Positions 1 through 11,183 are shown, numbered from the stretch's first letter. The stretch: 48,734 nucleotides of DNA from 66-474 sp039923855 (GCA_039923855.1 JBDTBW010000065.1:1-48734); one strand, 5' to 3'. A program made the numbers and translations. The notes: a model not told the origin generated them from the letters alone.

Positions 1-972
1 CGGCTCGCATCCCTCACGCGTGAGCGCAGAAATCTGGAACACGGGCCCTTTCCACTTGAAGCGCTTCACAAAATCCTTGACGCGCGCTTCGCGCTCTTCG
101 GCTGGCACCATGTCCAGCTTGTTGAGCACCAGCCAGCGCGGCTTGCTGTACAGTTTTTCGTCGTATTTTTTGAGCTCATTGACGATGGCTTTGGCCTGAG
201 CCACCGGATCCACGGCGTCATCAAACGGTGCCAAATCAACGATATGCAACAGCAACCGTGTGCGCTGAAGATGGCGCAAGAACTGGTGACCCAATCCTGC
301 GCCTTCAGAGGCCCCTTCAATCAAACCCGGAATGTCGGCCACCACAAAGCTTTGCTCGGGAGCAACGCGAACCACGCCCAGATTGGGGTGTAACGTGGTG
401 AAAGGGTAGTCTGCGATTTTGGGACGCGCGTTAGAAACTGCCGTAATGAACGTGGACTTGCCTGCGTTGGGCATGCCCAGCAGCCCCACGTCGGCCAGCA
501 CTTTCAATTCCAGTTTCAGCTCGCGCGCTTCGCCTGGCGTGCCGGACGTGGATTTGCTTGGCGCACGGTTGGTCGAACTCTTGAAATGAATATTGCCGAG
601 GCCGCCCTTGCCGCCTTGCGCCACCAACAATTTTTGCGCGTGCGCGGCGAGATCGCCGATCACCTCGTCGGTATCGATGTTGGTGATCACGGTGCCGACG
701 GGGACGCGGATCAGCGTGTCCTGTCCGCCCTTGCCGTACATGTCGCTGCCCATCCCGTTTTCGCCGCGCTGCGCCTTGAAATTGCGCTGGTGGCGGAAAT
801 CGACGAGCGTATTGATACCCTCGTCGGCGACCAGCCACACGCTGCCGCCACTGCCGCCATCGCCGCCATTGGGGCCGCCGAATGGAATGAATTTCTCGCG
901 GCGGAAGCTGGCGCAACCGTTGCCGCCGTCGCCGGCGTGCACCTTGATGATCGCTTCGTCGACGAATTTCAT
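1..972 (-). CDS. obgE: Obg family ribosome-assembly GTPase, C-terminus cut by window edge
   Basis: Obg GTPases assist 50S subunit maturation and stress signalling in the cytoplasm. The ATG lies at 970-972 and 324 codons are visible before the left edge, against a usual family length of about 340-390, so only the C-terminal tail is missing. The N-terminal Obg fold is clear: it opens MKFVDEAIIKVHAGDGGNG and is rich in glycine turns over about 155 residues. The G domain follows with G1 GMPNAGKST, G3 DIPGLIEGA and G4 NKLD. The gene lies downstream of rplU and rpmA on the same strand, the usual bacterial order, but a strong hairpin at 1129-1149 separates it from rpmA, so it may have its own promoter in the roughly 300-base gap. 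Identification is secure. Confidence 0.97.
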   Translation of the reverse strand, partial: MKFVDEAIIKVHAGDGGNGCASFRREKFIPFGGPNGGDGGSGGSVWLVADEGINTLVDFRHQRNFKAQRGENGMGSDMYGKGGQDTLIRVPVGTVITNIDTDEVIGDLAAHAQKLLVAQGGKGGLGNIHFKSSTNRAPSKSTSGTPGEARELKLELKVLADVGLLGMPNAGKSTFITAVSNARPKIADYPFTTLHPNLGVVRVAPEQSFVVADIPGLIEGASEGAGLGHQFLRHLQRTRLLLHIVDLAPFDDAVDPVAQAKAIVNELKKYDEKLYSKPRWLVLNKLDMVPAEEREARVKDFVKRFKWKGPVFQISALTREGCEP

Positions 973-1280
973 TGAAGGCGGGAGTAGGAAGTGGGAACTA
1001 GGCAGTCGGCAGAGAAACAGATGGCAGACAAACTTGTCAGTTAGTGCGACACGGATACGATTAACCCAACCGTACCTGCAATCCTACTTCCTATTCCCCA
1101 CTTCCCATTTCCGATCTGCCAAACGAAAAGCCCCGCATCTTGCGGGGCTCTGTCGAAAACATGGCGATTGGAAAGTGCGGCCCATGGACGGCCGCTTCCG
1201 GACTTACCAACAGCGACGTTCTCTGCGATTCGGAACGCTGACTAAAGCCGCGATCACGGACGATCGCATTAATTCATGAC
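973..1280. other. rpmA-obgE intergenic gap with degenerate repeats
   Basis: No gene is visible. The stretch holds two purine-rich or pyrimidine-rich patches (about 976-1010 and 1080-1115) made of loose copies of short words such as gggagt/actccc, related to the GAGTCCC tandem repeat near 29017. It also holds the terminator-like hairpin at 1129-1149. An obgE promoter is expected here, but I see no convincing one. Confidence 0.5.
1126..1149 (-). terminator. Rho-independent terminator of rplU-rpmA
   Basis: A perfect 9-bp stem (1129-1137 with 1141-1149, AGCCCCGCA type) has a 3-base loop. Read on the minus strand it is followed by a short T run (1126-1129) and further T-rich sequence. It lies about 130 bases beyond the rpmA stop, fitting the end of the ribosomal-protein transcript. 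Confidence 0.75.
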
Positions 1281-1538
1281 TCACCCGGAAACCACGCTCA
1301 CCGTGCGTCGACTTTTGGGACCGTTGATCTTGAACTCGACCACGCCGTCGACCAAGGCGAACAGGGTGTGATCGCGACCCAAGCCCACGCCCGCGCCCGG
1401 ATGGAATTGGGTGCCGCGCTGGCGAACGATGATATTGCCGCCCTTGACCTGCTGGCCGCCATACAACTTGACGCCGAGGTATTTCGGATTGGAATCGCGC
1501 CCGTTGCGCGAGGAGCCTACGCCTTTCTTGTGTGCCAT
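1281..1538 (-). CDS. rpmA: 50S ribosomal protein L27
   Basis: L27 lies near the peptidyl transferase centre of the large ribosomal subunit. The 85-residue product starts MAHKKGVGSSRNGRDS and has the normal family length. The exposed basic N-terminus and the GGQQVKGGNIIVRQRGT core are diagnostic. A good ribosome binding site, AAGGAG, sits just upstream and overlaps the end of rplU, whose stop codon is 5 bases away, so the two genes are co-transcribed and probably translationally linked. Confidence 0.99.
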   Translation of the reverse strand: MAHKKGVGSSRNGRDSNPKYLGVKLYGGQQVKGGNIIVRQRGTQFHPGAGVGLGRDHTLFALVDGVVEFKINGPKSRRTVSVVSG

Positions 1539-1543
1539 GACGA

Positions 1544-1894
1544 TTACTCCTTCGAGGCCTTCTCGCCCTTTTTATGGGCGATCTTATGAGCGATCGAGGT
1601 GATCTCAATTTCGGTGTAATGCTGCCGATGCCCCATCTGCTTGCGATGGTGTTTGCGGCGGCGGAACTTGACGATCCGCACCTTGTCGGCGCGGCCATGC
1701 GCGCGCACCTTCGCGGCGACGTGGGCGCCGTCGATATGCGGCGCGCCGAGGGTGAAATCCTCGCCGTCGCCGATCAACAGCACCTGTTCGAACTTGACGG
1801 CGCTGTCCGGATCCGCGTCGAGCTTTTCAACGCGCAGGACATCGCCCTGCATCACGCGGTACTGGCGACCGCCGGTGACAATGACTGCGTACAT
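1544..1894 (-). CDS. rplU: 50S ribosomal protein L21
   Basis: L21 binds 23S rRNA in the large subunit. The 116-residue product begins MYAVIVTGGRQYRV and carries the basic KFRRRKHHRKQMGHRQ segment typical of L21. A lysine-rich tail (KKGEKASKE) extends it beyond the usual length of about 103. A purine-rich ribosome binding site (AGAAGAGA) precedes the ATG. It is the first gene of the rplU-rpmA pair. Confidence 0.99.
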   Translation of the reverse strand: MYAVIVTGGRQYRVMQGDVLRVEKLDADPDSAVKFEQVLLIGDGEDFTLGAPHIDGAHVAAKVRAHGRADKVRIVKFRRRKHHRKQMGHRQHYTEIEITSIAHKIAHKKGEKASKE

Positions 1895-2234
1895 GACCGA
1901 TCTCTTCTGTCGTTATTCTGGAGTCAATCCCGCCGGATCGAGCCGACGCAACGGATAAGTATAGCCCGGCCGGGGTGGGGCGGGCAACTTTTTAGCCCCT
2001 CTCCCACCGGGAGAGGGGTTGGGGTGAGGGTGCGAATTTCTCGCAAGCAGCCGTCCTTGGCGCGTATTTCCGGCCCGATCGTCCCTGGCCGGGCGCTCGT
2101 CGGCGCCGGCACCGCGCGCCTATGCCAGACTGCATGGTGCCCTTCTGCTGTTTGGAAATGCCGCCGCCGGCCATATATTAGACGGGTTGTTATATTAGCT
2201 GCCTTTCAGGCGCGCTTTCACCACCGGCAAACCC
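1895..2234. other. Divergent rplU / uvrA regulatory gap
   Basis: No gene is visible. The gap carries a GC-rich hairpin (1996-2018) of the dispersed CCCTCTCCC family and an AT-rich patch at about 2170-2200 with two copies of ATATTAG. That patch is a candidate uvrA promoter region about 40 bases upstream of its start codon. I looked for a recognisable LexA operator and could not support one. Confidence 0.45.
1996..2018. repeat. GC-rich hairpin, CCCTCTCCC family copy 1
   Basis: A perfect 10-bp stem (1996-2005 with 2009-2018) with a 3-base loop, followed by the family tail ttggggtgaggg. Related copies are at 8266-8286, 18921-18969, 21529-21596, 40601-40623 and 40734-40754. Confidence 0.8.
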
Positions 2235-5096
<2,862 letters not shown>

Positions 5097-5203
5097 GATC
5101 AAAACAAATCAATCCGCAAATGAACGCAAATAAAAGCTAGTTCGTTTTGCTCCATTGGCGTTCATTCGCGTTAATTTGCGGACTTGTTTCTGACAATCAA
5201 GCC
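5097..5203. repeat. Imperfect inverted repeat after uvrA
   Basis: AT-rich words such as aatccgcaaatgaacgc (about 5109-5127) recur in inverted form near 5160-5190 (gcgttaatttgcggac), forming an imperfect palindrome across the whole gap. It could act as a transcript end or be a degenerate repeat element. No strong T run is seen. Confidence 0.45.
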
Positions 5204-5689
5204 ATGGCCGACAAGAAGAAGAAATCCGCATCTACACGCCGCAAGCGCGCTGGCGCGCAGCCCGATCCACCTGCACAGCCGCAGCAGGCGATTCCGCGCA
5301 TGCTGTTCACCGCGCCGATCGCGGTGCGCTGGCGTGATCTCGACGCATTCAATCACGTCAACAATTCCAGTTTTCTCACGTATCTCGAAGAAGCGCGTCT
5401 GCAATGGTTGAAGAGCGTGCCGGGGCCCTGGTTCGATGCGCATTCGATGCCGGTGCTGGCCGCGTCGGAGTTGAATTACCGCGCGCCCATCGCGTGGCCC
5501 GCGCGCATCGCGGTGGAATTGTTTTGCGAACGCACCGGCAATTCGTCGCTTACGCTCGCGCATCGCATCGTCGATGGCCACGACAACAACCGGCTTTATT
5601 GCGACGGCCGTGTGGTGCTGGTATGGGCCGATCCCGCCACCGGCAAATCGGTCACGTTGCCACCGTCGATCCGCAGCGCTTGCGCATAG
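5204..5689 (+). CDS. Hotdog-fold acyl-CoA thioesterase (4HBT family)
   Basis: The product is a predicted 161-residue cytoplasmic thioesterase that would hydrolyse acyl-CoA thioesters. The hotdog-domain signature is visible as RWRDLDAFNHVNNSSFLTYL, with the Asp and the HVNN turn of the YbgC / 4-hydroxybenzoyl-CoA thioesterase group, then LEEARLQWL on the central helix. I chose MADKKKK at 5204 because an upstream in-frame ATG (5147) would translate the intergenic palindrome; neither start has a strong ribosome binding site. The Lys/Pro-rich first 30 residues precede the domain and look disordered. The substrate is unknown. Confidence 0.85.
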   Translation: MADKKKKSASTRRKRAGAQPDPPAQPQQAIPRMLFTAPIAVRWRDLDAFNHVNNSSFLTYLEEARLQWLKSVPGPWFDAHSMPVLAASELNYRAPIAWPARIAVELFCERTGNSSLTLAHRIVDGHDNNRLYCDGRVVLVWADPATGKSVTLPPSIRSACA

Positions 5690-5750
5690 TGGAGGATTCA
5701 GCCGACGACGTTATGATGCGACGCACCCGTCTTCGCACGAGGATCGCACC

Positions 5751-7247
5751 ATGCAACGCCGCCTGTCAGCCGCAGCGCTCGTCATCACATTGGCCGGGTC
5801 GGTCGCGTGTGCCGCTTCAAATGACAACGGCAATCCGGCGGAGCCCGCAAGCAATGCGGCGAACGCGCATGCCATCTTGACGATCTATCACGCCGACGAC
5901 GATTCGCTGTTCTCCGGCGACGCGCAGGGCAATATCGATGCCGGCCACGCGGTCGTGCACGAGCAACGCCAGGTCGATGTGGCATCAGGCCGCCACACGC
6001 TGCGGATCGGTGGTCTGCCCGCCAGTATCGATCCGGAAGCGGTGACGGTCGGCTTCGGCAACGGCGTGCAGGTGCTCGGCCGCCGCATCGTGTTGGCACG
6101 CGGCAATGCCGACAGCGCGCTGGCGGGACATATCGGCGAACACGTGAGCGTGACGGGGAGCAACGGCGCGACGATCGCCGACGGCACCCTGCTTGCGGCC
6201 GACGGCAACGGTTTGACCGTGCGCGGAAACGATAGCCGCGTGCTGGTGGTGCACGACTACGCCACCGTCGCATTGCCACCCGGGACGGTCAATGGTGGCG
6301 GCAGCGTACTGCTGGATGTCGATGCGAATGCTTCCGGCGTGCGCGATGCGCGACTGACCTATGGCACATCGGGTATCGGCTGGCGCGCAGCTTATAGCGC
6401 AACGCTCGCCGGCGGCGAAGCCTGCCGGATGCATTTCGATCCACTGGCCAGCATCGCCAACCGCAGCGGCCGCGATTACGACGGCGCGACCGTCAAACTG
6501 GTTGCGGGACAGCCCAATCTCGCTGGCGGCGCACCGCGCATGTATGCGGCCAAGGCGATGTTGGCGGAAGCCGCACCTGCGCCGCCGATGCCGCAGCAAC
6601 GCGCGCTCGGCGATTACCGCAGTTTCACGCTGCCCGGCATGGTCGATCTGCCGGACGGCACGGTCACATTGACCCCGCTCCATGCAGCGCAGGGTATGTC
6701 TTGCCGACGCCAGTACCTGCTGGAAGCCGGCAATGTGTGGCAACCGCCGAAACCGTTGATCAACGCGGACTACGACAACGGCAGCTACAAGGATCAGCCG
6801 GTCGGCAGTTCGTTGATCTTCGATGCTCCCAACGCGCTGCCCGCCGGCATGCTGCGCGCCTACACGATCGATCACGACGGCGCATCCGAATTGTTGGGCC
6901 AGGGCAACGTGCCGGACACACCCAAGGGCAAAAAAGTCGAAGTGCGACTCGGCGAGGGTTTCAATCTGCGCGCCACGCGTGAGCGCAGCGCGTTTTCGGT
7001 CAATCAGGCCGCGCGCACGATGGACGAGGCATACCGGATCTCGCTCTCCAATGGCGGCGACGCCACGCGCACGGTGACGGTGCGCGAACATCCCAATCGC
7101 TGGCGGGTGTGGGCGCTGGTGTCGTCCAGTGTCAAGCCGAGCAAACAAACCCCCGACACACTTGAGTTCGCGGTGAACGTGCCTGCGCACGGCGACGCGA
7201 CACTCGATTATCGCGTGCGCTATACGTGGACGGCAAACGACGAATAG
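5751..7247 (+). CDS. Secreted DUF4139 domain protein
   Basis: The 498-residue product begins with a signal peptide (MQRRLSAAALVITLAGSVACA), so it is exported, either periplasmic or a lipoprotein using the Cys of the VACA segment. The body is beta-rich, and residues of about 190 onward match DUF4139 (GTSGIGWRAAYSATL, then a C-terminal VRVRYTW-like strand). The family has no established enzymatic role. The start is supported by GAGGA upstream of the ATG; an upstream in-frame extension would run back into the thioesterase gene in another frame and is rejected. Confidence 0.85.
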   Translation: MQRRLSAAALVITLAGSVACAASNDNGNPAEPASNAANAHAILTIYHADDDSLFSGDAQGNIDAGHAVVHEQRQVDVASGRHTLRIGGLPASIDPEAVTVGFGNGVQVLGRRIVLARGNADSALAGHIGEHVSVTGSNGATIADGTLLAADGNGLTVRGNDSRVLVVHDYATVALPPGTVNGGGSVLLDVDANASGVRDARLTYGTSGIGWRAAYSATLAGGEACRMHFDPLASIANRSGRDYDGATVKLVAGQPNLAGGAPRMYAAKAMLAEAAPAPPMPQQRALGDYRSFTLPGMVDLPDGTVTLTPLHAAQGMSCRRQYLLEAGNVWQPPKPLINADYDNGSYKDQPVGSSLIFDAPNALPAGMLRAYTIDHDGASELLGQGNVPDTPKGKKVEVRLGEGFNLRATRERSAFSVNQAARTMDEAYRISLSNGGDATRTVTVREHPNRWRVWALVSSSVKPSKQTPDTLEFAVNVPAHGDATLDYRVRYTWTANDE

Positions 7248-7276
7248 CAAGATAGAGGCGTTTCAAAAAAACCGTC

Positions 7277-7380
7277 GCCCCGGCGCAGGCCGGGGCCCAG
7301 TGGCGACTTGGCCGGGAAGAAACGAACGCTATCGCGCTTCGTCTATGCGGTCGTTACTGGATTCCGGCCCGCGCCGGAAT
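7277..7380. repeat. REP-like hairpins between DUF4139 gene and isomerase
   Basis: Two GC-rich hairpins lie in the gap. One is at 7277-7296 (gccccggc paired with gccggggc). The other is at 7361-7380 (attccggc paired with gccggaat), part of the common intergenic phrase related to gtcattccggc. They may end the upstream transcript. Confidence 0.6.
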
Positions 7381-7445
7381 GACAAAGACTGTGGCGCGCC
7401 CGTTTTTTTGCACGGGCGCATTGCATCTCAACAAGGAGACCAAAC

Positions 7446-8207
7446 ATGCTCGAACGCATCGAGCACGAAGGCGGCATCCGCGAACTGCGGATGGCGCGGC
7501 CACCTGTCAACGCGCTCGATGGCGAGCTGATCCGCGCGTTGCGCGGTGCGATCGAGCAGGCGCCGATCGAAGGCGTGCAGGCGCTGGTGATTTCCGGCGC
7601 GCCCGGATTGTTTTCAGCCGGACTCGACGTGCCCTCGCTGCTGCAGCTCGATCGCCGCGGCATGGAAATCGTCTGGCGCGATTTTTTTGGCCTTTGTGGC
7701 GCGCTGGCACGCTCGCCGATTCCGTCCGTCGCCGCGGTCACCGGTCACAGCCCGGCCGGCGGCGCGGTGATCGCGCTGTTCTGCGATTTCCGTGTCATGG
7801 CGCACGGCGCATTTCGCATCGGCTTGAACGAGGTGCAGGTCGGGCTCACGGTGCCCGATTGCATCCAGGCGGCGCTGCGGCGCGTTGTCGGCACGTACTG
7901 CGCCGAACGGATGCTGATCGAGGGCACGATGCTGGATGCCGACGTCGCGCACGCGATCGGATTGATCGACGAACTCGCCGATGTCGATCACGTTGTCTCC
8001 AGAGCGATCGACTGGCTGACAGGTCTTCTGCAACTGCCGCGTGAAGCGGTGTTGGCGACGCGTGCAATGGCGCGCGCCGATCTTGCGGCGTTGTTCGCCG
8101 ATCCCGCGGCGTTGCCGGTGGAATCCTTCCTCGATGGTTGGTTCGCGCAGGAAGCGCAGACCACTCTGGGCACGTTGGTGGAGCGGCTGAAGGCGAAGAA
8201 AGGCTGA
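7446..8207 (+). CDS. Crotonase-fold enoyl-CoA isomerase (delta3-delta2 type)
   Basis: This 253-residue crotonase-superfamily protein probably moves the double bond of 3-enoyl-CoA to the 2 position during unsaturated fatty-acid degradation. Oxyanion-hole segments are seen at about residues 57-64 (LFSAGLDV) and 101-106 (SPAGGA). The segment FRIGLNEVQVGL, followed by AERMLIEG, resembles mitochondrial ECI1 more than classical hydratases, with one Glu in the NE position and another in AERM. A strong ribosome binding site (AAGGAGA) precedes the ATG. It is monocistronic and convergent with the sulfurtransferase gene. A generic enoyl-CoA hydratase is the alternative. Confidence 0.85.
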   Translation: MLERIEHEGGIRELRMARPPVNALDGELIRALRGAIEQAPIEGVQALVISGAPGLFSAGLDVPSLLQLDRRGMEIVWRDFFGLCGALARSPIPSVAAVTGHSPAGGAVIALFCDFRVMAHGAFRIGLNEVQVGLTVPDCIQAALRRVVGTYCAERMLIEGTMLDADVAHAIGLIDELADVDHVVSRAIDWLTGLLQLPREAVLATRAMARADLAALFADPAALPVESFLDGWFAQEAQTTLGTLVERLKAKKG

Positions 8208-8230
8208 AGTGGAACCATCCCCATGCCGGC

Positions 8231-8286
8231 CTTCCCGTTGAAGGGGAAGGAGCAAAGCCGGAAAACCCTCCCCTTCAAGGGGAGGG
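8231..8286. terminator. Bidirectional hairpin between convergent isomerase and sulfurtransferase genes
   Basis: Two stems follow each other: cttccc/gaag type at 8231-8249, and a long GC stem at 8266-8286 of the CCCTCTCCC-like family. The second overlaps the last codons of the sulfurtransferase gene (stop at 8275). A clear T run is absent, so termination is likely but unproven. Confidence 0.55.
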
Positions 8287-9159
8287 TTTGGGTGGGGATG
8301 GTGTTGGTGCGCCGCTCCCGTCGCCGGTTGCAACGGGCCGCGCCGGCTCGTCGATCCAGCCGCTCCACGACGGCGCGAACAGGCGCGACCCGGAAAGGCC
8401 GGCATGTTCCATCGCCAGCAGATTGTGCGCGGCGGTGACGCCGGAGCCGCACATGTGTACCAGGTCGCGTGGATCGCATTCGCCGAGCAGCACGGCGAAT
8501 TCCTCGCGAAGCCGCTGCGCCGGTTTGAAGCATCCATCCTCGCCGAGATTCTCGGAAAACGGCCGGTTGCGCGCGCCAGGCACGTGGCCGGCTTTGCGGT
8601 CGATCGGCTCGACTTCGCCGCGGTAACGCTGGGCCGCACGCGCATCGAGCAGCAGCATTGCAGGCTGTTCGCGCAAGCGTTTCAGTTCCTCAGCATACAC
8701 GATTTGCTCCGGATCGAAATGCAGTGCCACGCGACTCGCCGCACGCTGCTTTCCCGCACCTTGTTCCAGCGGCAATCCCGCTTCGCGCCATGCGCGCAGA
8801 CCACCGTCGAGCACACCTGCGTCGATCCCCGCGATCCGCGCGAGCCACCACAACCGCGCCGCTGCCAGCGCACCGCCGTTGTCGTCGCAGGCGACGATGC
8901 GTTTTTCGCGCGCCCAGCCCCAGCGCGACAACGTCGCTGCGAATACGGCCTCATCCGGCAGCGGATGCCGGCCCAGATGCGGCTTCGACAGATCGGACAG
9001 GTCGCGATCGAGATGCGCGTACACCGCGCCCGGAACGTGCGCCTCGAGATAGTCGCACTCGCCTTGCGCGGGATCGGCCAGCGCAAAACGGCAATCGACT
9101 ATCAGCACCGATTGCGGCGGCTGTGCCGCCAGTTCGCGAGCTTTGATCAGCGGTGTCAT
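8275..9159 (-). CDS. sseA: Two-domain rhodanese-type sulfurtransferase (3-mercaptopyruvate type)
   Basis: The enzyme transfers a sulfane sulfur atom from 3-mercaptopyruvate or thiosulfate to a thiophilic acceptor. The 294-residue protein has an inactive N-terminal rhodanese domain and a catalytic C-terminal one whose active-site loop CGSGVTA (Cys about residue 237) favours the mercaptopyruvate class. The start MTPLIKAR overlaps the nudL stop codon by an ATGA arrangement, so it is translationally coupled to that gene. The last 14 or so residues (ending PSPPKPSP) are encoded by a repeat hairpin rather than family sequence, so the native C-terminus has probably been replaced or extended. Confidence 0.9.
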   Translation of the reverse strand: MTPLIKARELAAQPPQSVLIVDCRFALADPAQGECDYLEAHVPGAVYAHLDRDLSDLSKPHLGRHPLPDEAVFAATLSRWGWAREKRIVACDDNGGALAAARLWWLARIAGIDAGVLDGGLRAWREAGLPLEQGAGKQRAASRVALHFDPEQIVYAEELKRLREQPAMLLLDARAAQRYRGEVEPIDRKAGHVPGARNRPFSENLGEDGCFKPAQRLREEFAVLLGECDPRDLVHMCGSGVTAAHNLLAMEHAGLSGSRLFAPSWSGWIDEPARPVATGDGSGAPTPSPPKPSP

Positions 9160-9815
9160 TCCATCAACCTCATGCGCCGCATCAAGTTCACCAACATCAT
9201 GGCCGTCGCGCCCCAGATCTGCGGTTCGCTGCCAGCGTATTCGTACACCGCGCGGCGTTTTCCGTGCGTGTGGAAATCGCGTGTGCGCAGGTTGACAGGA
9301 TCGAGCAGGAATGCCAAAGGCACTTCGAACACGCCCGCGACTTCGCCGGGCTGCGCGGTCAACACCGCGTCCGCAGTCAGCCGCGCCACCACCGGCGTGA
9401 CGCAATAACCGCTGATGGTTTCCAGGCAATCGAGATAACCCAGCGGTTGCGCGTCGGCGGGATCGAGCGCGATTTCCTCGGCGCTCTCGCGCAACGCCGC
9501 GGCGACCGCATCCGCATCGCCGGCATCGACGCGCCCGCCCGGAAAACTCACCTGCCCCGCATGACTGGACAGATCGTGCCGTCGCAACGTCAGCACCACG
9601 CTTGGCTCCGGCAGATCGCGCAACGCGATCAGCACCGCGGCGTTCGCGCGCATGTCATCGCCGATCAGTTCGACCAGTGCGTCGTGATTCCAACCCGGCG
9701 GCCGCGGCGGCGAATCCAGCGCACGCAACGCACCTGCAATTGCTGCAATCGAAGCATGCTGTTGATGAAATGTGCGCACAGGGATGTGCGATTTTTGATT
9801 TGCTCTTCTCATCAT
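9156..9815 (-). CDS. nudL: Nudix hydrolase, CoA pyrophosphatase family
   Basis: NudL-type enzymes cleave the pyrophosphate of CoA and its thioesters. The 219-residue product carries the UPF0035 signature SSHAGQVSFPGG directly before a Nudix box (GGRVDAGD...LRESAEEIAL). The first Glu of the standard box is replaced by Asp, as is common in this subfamily, while the REUXEE core is intact. The gene starts 13 bases after the DUF1289 gene and overlaps the sulfurtransferase start, making a three-gene minus-strand operon. Confidence 0.92.
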   Translation of the reverse strand: MMRRANQKSHIPVRTFHQQHASIAAIAGALRALDSPPRPPGWNHDALVELIGDDMRANAAVLIALRDLPEPSVVLTLRRHDLSSHAGQVSFPGGRVDAGDADAVAAALRESAEEIALDPADAQPLGYLDCLETISGYCVTPVVARLTADAVLTAQPGEVAGVFEVPLAFLLDPVNLRTRDFHTHGKRRAVYEYAGSEPQIWGATAMMLVNLMRRMRLME

Positions 9816-9828
9816 GGATGATGAGACA

Positions 9829-10023
9829 TCATTCGGCCGCCGCGGGACGCGCCGGCAACACCTCGACCATGCAGCGCAGGCGTTCGGCGTCGCTCAAGGT
9901 GCCCCAGCGCGCGATCTCGACCAGCGTGCGGCGGCAACCGATGCACAGCCCATCATCGTCCATCCGGCAGATGCCGATGCAGGGCGTCAACGGCGGTGCA
10001 GGTTGATCGATCAATGCGCTCAT
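9829..10023 (-). CDS. DUF1289 small cysteine-rich protein
   Basis: A 64-residue protein with the full DUF1289 pattern: CIGICRMDDDGLCIGC, then RTLVEIARW and SDAER. Four cysteines probably bind a metal or Fe-S centre, but the role of the family is not established. I chose the MSALIDQ start (10021-10023); a longer reading enters the repeat element upstream. It heads the operon with nudL and the sulfurtransferase gene. Confidence 0.9.
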   Translation of the reverse strand: MSALIDQPAPPLTPCIGICRMDDDGLCIGCRRTLVEIARWGTLSDAERLRCMVEVLPARPAAAE

Positions 10024-10051
10024 GATCCGAATGGAGACCGAATTGTCGACC

Positions 10052-10205
10052 GGAACCTCTGACAAGCGTCGCGAGCGAAGGCAGCTTGTGCGCCGACGGA
10101 GCGCAGAAACCGGAGTGTACACGTCAGTACATGAGGATTTCGAGCACCGCCGGCGCGCAACACGATGATTGAATCAGGCCGAGCGCAGTAGCTTGCAGAG
10201 GTTCC
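10052..10205 (+). repeat. Core-and-arms repeat element, copy A (short form)
   Basis: The conserved core (about 10068-10190) starts gtcgcgagcgaaggcag and ends gccgagcgcagtag. It is closed by arms specific to this copy: 10052-10067 (ggaacctctgacaagc) pairs with 10191-10205 (gcttgcagaggttcc) with a single bulged base. The right arm runs into the FKBP-isomerase stop codon (cta, 10205-10207). This is the short form, without the 40-base hairpin module of copies B, C and D. Relative to the flanking genes, both minus, the core is in reverse orientation. Confidence 0.9.
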
Positions 10206-10906
10206 TACGGCTTGAAGTCGAGCAGACGGATATCGAACACCAAGGTCTCGTTCGGCCCGATGCGCGGCGGCTGGCCGCGTTCGCCGTAGGCCATTTCCGG
10301 CGGGATGAACACCTGCCAATGATCGCCAGCGTGCATCCGCATGATCACCTGCTGCCAGCCGCGGATCATCTGGCTGACCGGAAACTGCACGGGCTGGCCG
10401 CGATCGTAGGTGTTGTCGAACACGGTGCCGTCGAGGAACGCGCCGCGGTATTGCAGGGTGACATCGCTGTCCTGCGTCGGCGACTTGTCGCCGTTGCCGT
10501 TCTCCAGCACCTTGTACTGCACGCCGGACGGCAACGCGATCACGCCCTTCTGCGTCTTGTTTCGCGCGAAGAACTGCCGGCTCTTCTGCAGGTTGGCCGC
10601 GGCCATTTTCACGTACGCGGTGCGCGCGGCCGCCAGCATCTGCTGTTGCATGGTCACGATCACGCGCTGCATTTCCTGCGGTGAATACGCGGGCTTCTTC
10701 TGCGAATAGCCGTCCTGCACGCCGCGCAGGACGGTGCTGATGTCGATCTGCAGATCGTGTTGGCCAAGATCACGGCCGGCCTCGTAGCCCAGCGCGTACG
10801 ACAGCTTGCCGCGATCGGCCGGCGCGGTCTGAACCTGCGCGCGCGCGGCCGGCGGCGCGAAGACCGCGACGGCAACGAACACGACGGCGTAGGCGACGTT
10901 TCTCAT
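10205..10906 (-). CDS. Periplasmic FKBP-type peptidyl-prolyl isomerase (FkpA/Mip-like)
   Basis: The 233-residue protein is a secreted proline isomerase and chaperone. A signal peptide (AVVFVAVAVFAPPAARAQ) is followed by the helical N-terminal dimerisation domain (FKBP_N, about residues 28-115) and the FKBP domain with the active-site pieces GAFLDGTVFDNTYDRGQP, FPVSQMIRGWQ and FIPPEMAYGERG. This order and length match FkpA and Mip. The stop codon abuts the right arm of repeat copy A. Confidence 0.92.
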   Translation of the reverse strand: MRNVAYAVVFVAVAVFAPPAARAQVQTAPADRGKLSYALGYEAGRDLGQHDLQIDISTVLRGVQDGYSQKKPAYSPQEMQRVIVTMQQQMLAAARTAYVKMAAANLQKSRQFFARNKTQKGVIALPSGVQYKVLENGNGDKSPTQDSDVTLQYRGAFLDGTVFDNTYDRGQPVQFPVSQMIRGWQQVIMRMHAGDHWQVFIPPEMAYGERGQPPRIGPNETLVFDIRLLDFKP

Positions 10907-11183
10907 GCAAAACTCTGTTCGCGGAGAATCCGGCGCGATGCTAACAGGCGCGCGGCCGGGCGCGGCGCTAGCGGGACTGCAACGCCCATTTCAGTAGCGG
11001 CTCGCTTGGTCTCGCGGCGCTGGGCTTGACCTTCACTCTGCCCATAGCTTTGGGCTATCGGCGTCGCTCCAAGCCAGCGCCCAGCCCCACGATCCACGGC
11101 GCGATCCATCTCCCAAATGAACGTTGCAGTCCACTGGCCACTGCCGACTTTGAACATCGATGGCTTGCAAAGGTTCCCGCAAC
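10907..11183. repeat. Gap filled by a degenerate palindromic element
   Basis: No gene is visible. An inner stem pairs 11016-11027 (ggcgctgggctt) with 11071-11081 (aagccagcgcc), with a smaller hairpin (gccca...tgggc, 11040-11055) inside it. Possible outer arms are gcgggactgcaa near 10970 and ttgcaaaggttcccgc at 11165-11180, the latter resembling the right arm of copy A and ending beside the DUF1684 stop (11184). It looks like another palindromic element with a different core. Confidence 0.45.

Noticed and set aside
2164..2200. Possible LexA operator upstream of uvrA
   Set aside because: Two ATATTAG words are present, but no spaced palindrome matching a LexA site that I could defend.
5574..5750. 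N-terminal extension of the DUF4139 protein
   Set aside because: It overlaps the thioesterase gene in another frame; the ATG at 5751 has GAGGA upstream and begins a clean signal peptide.
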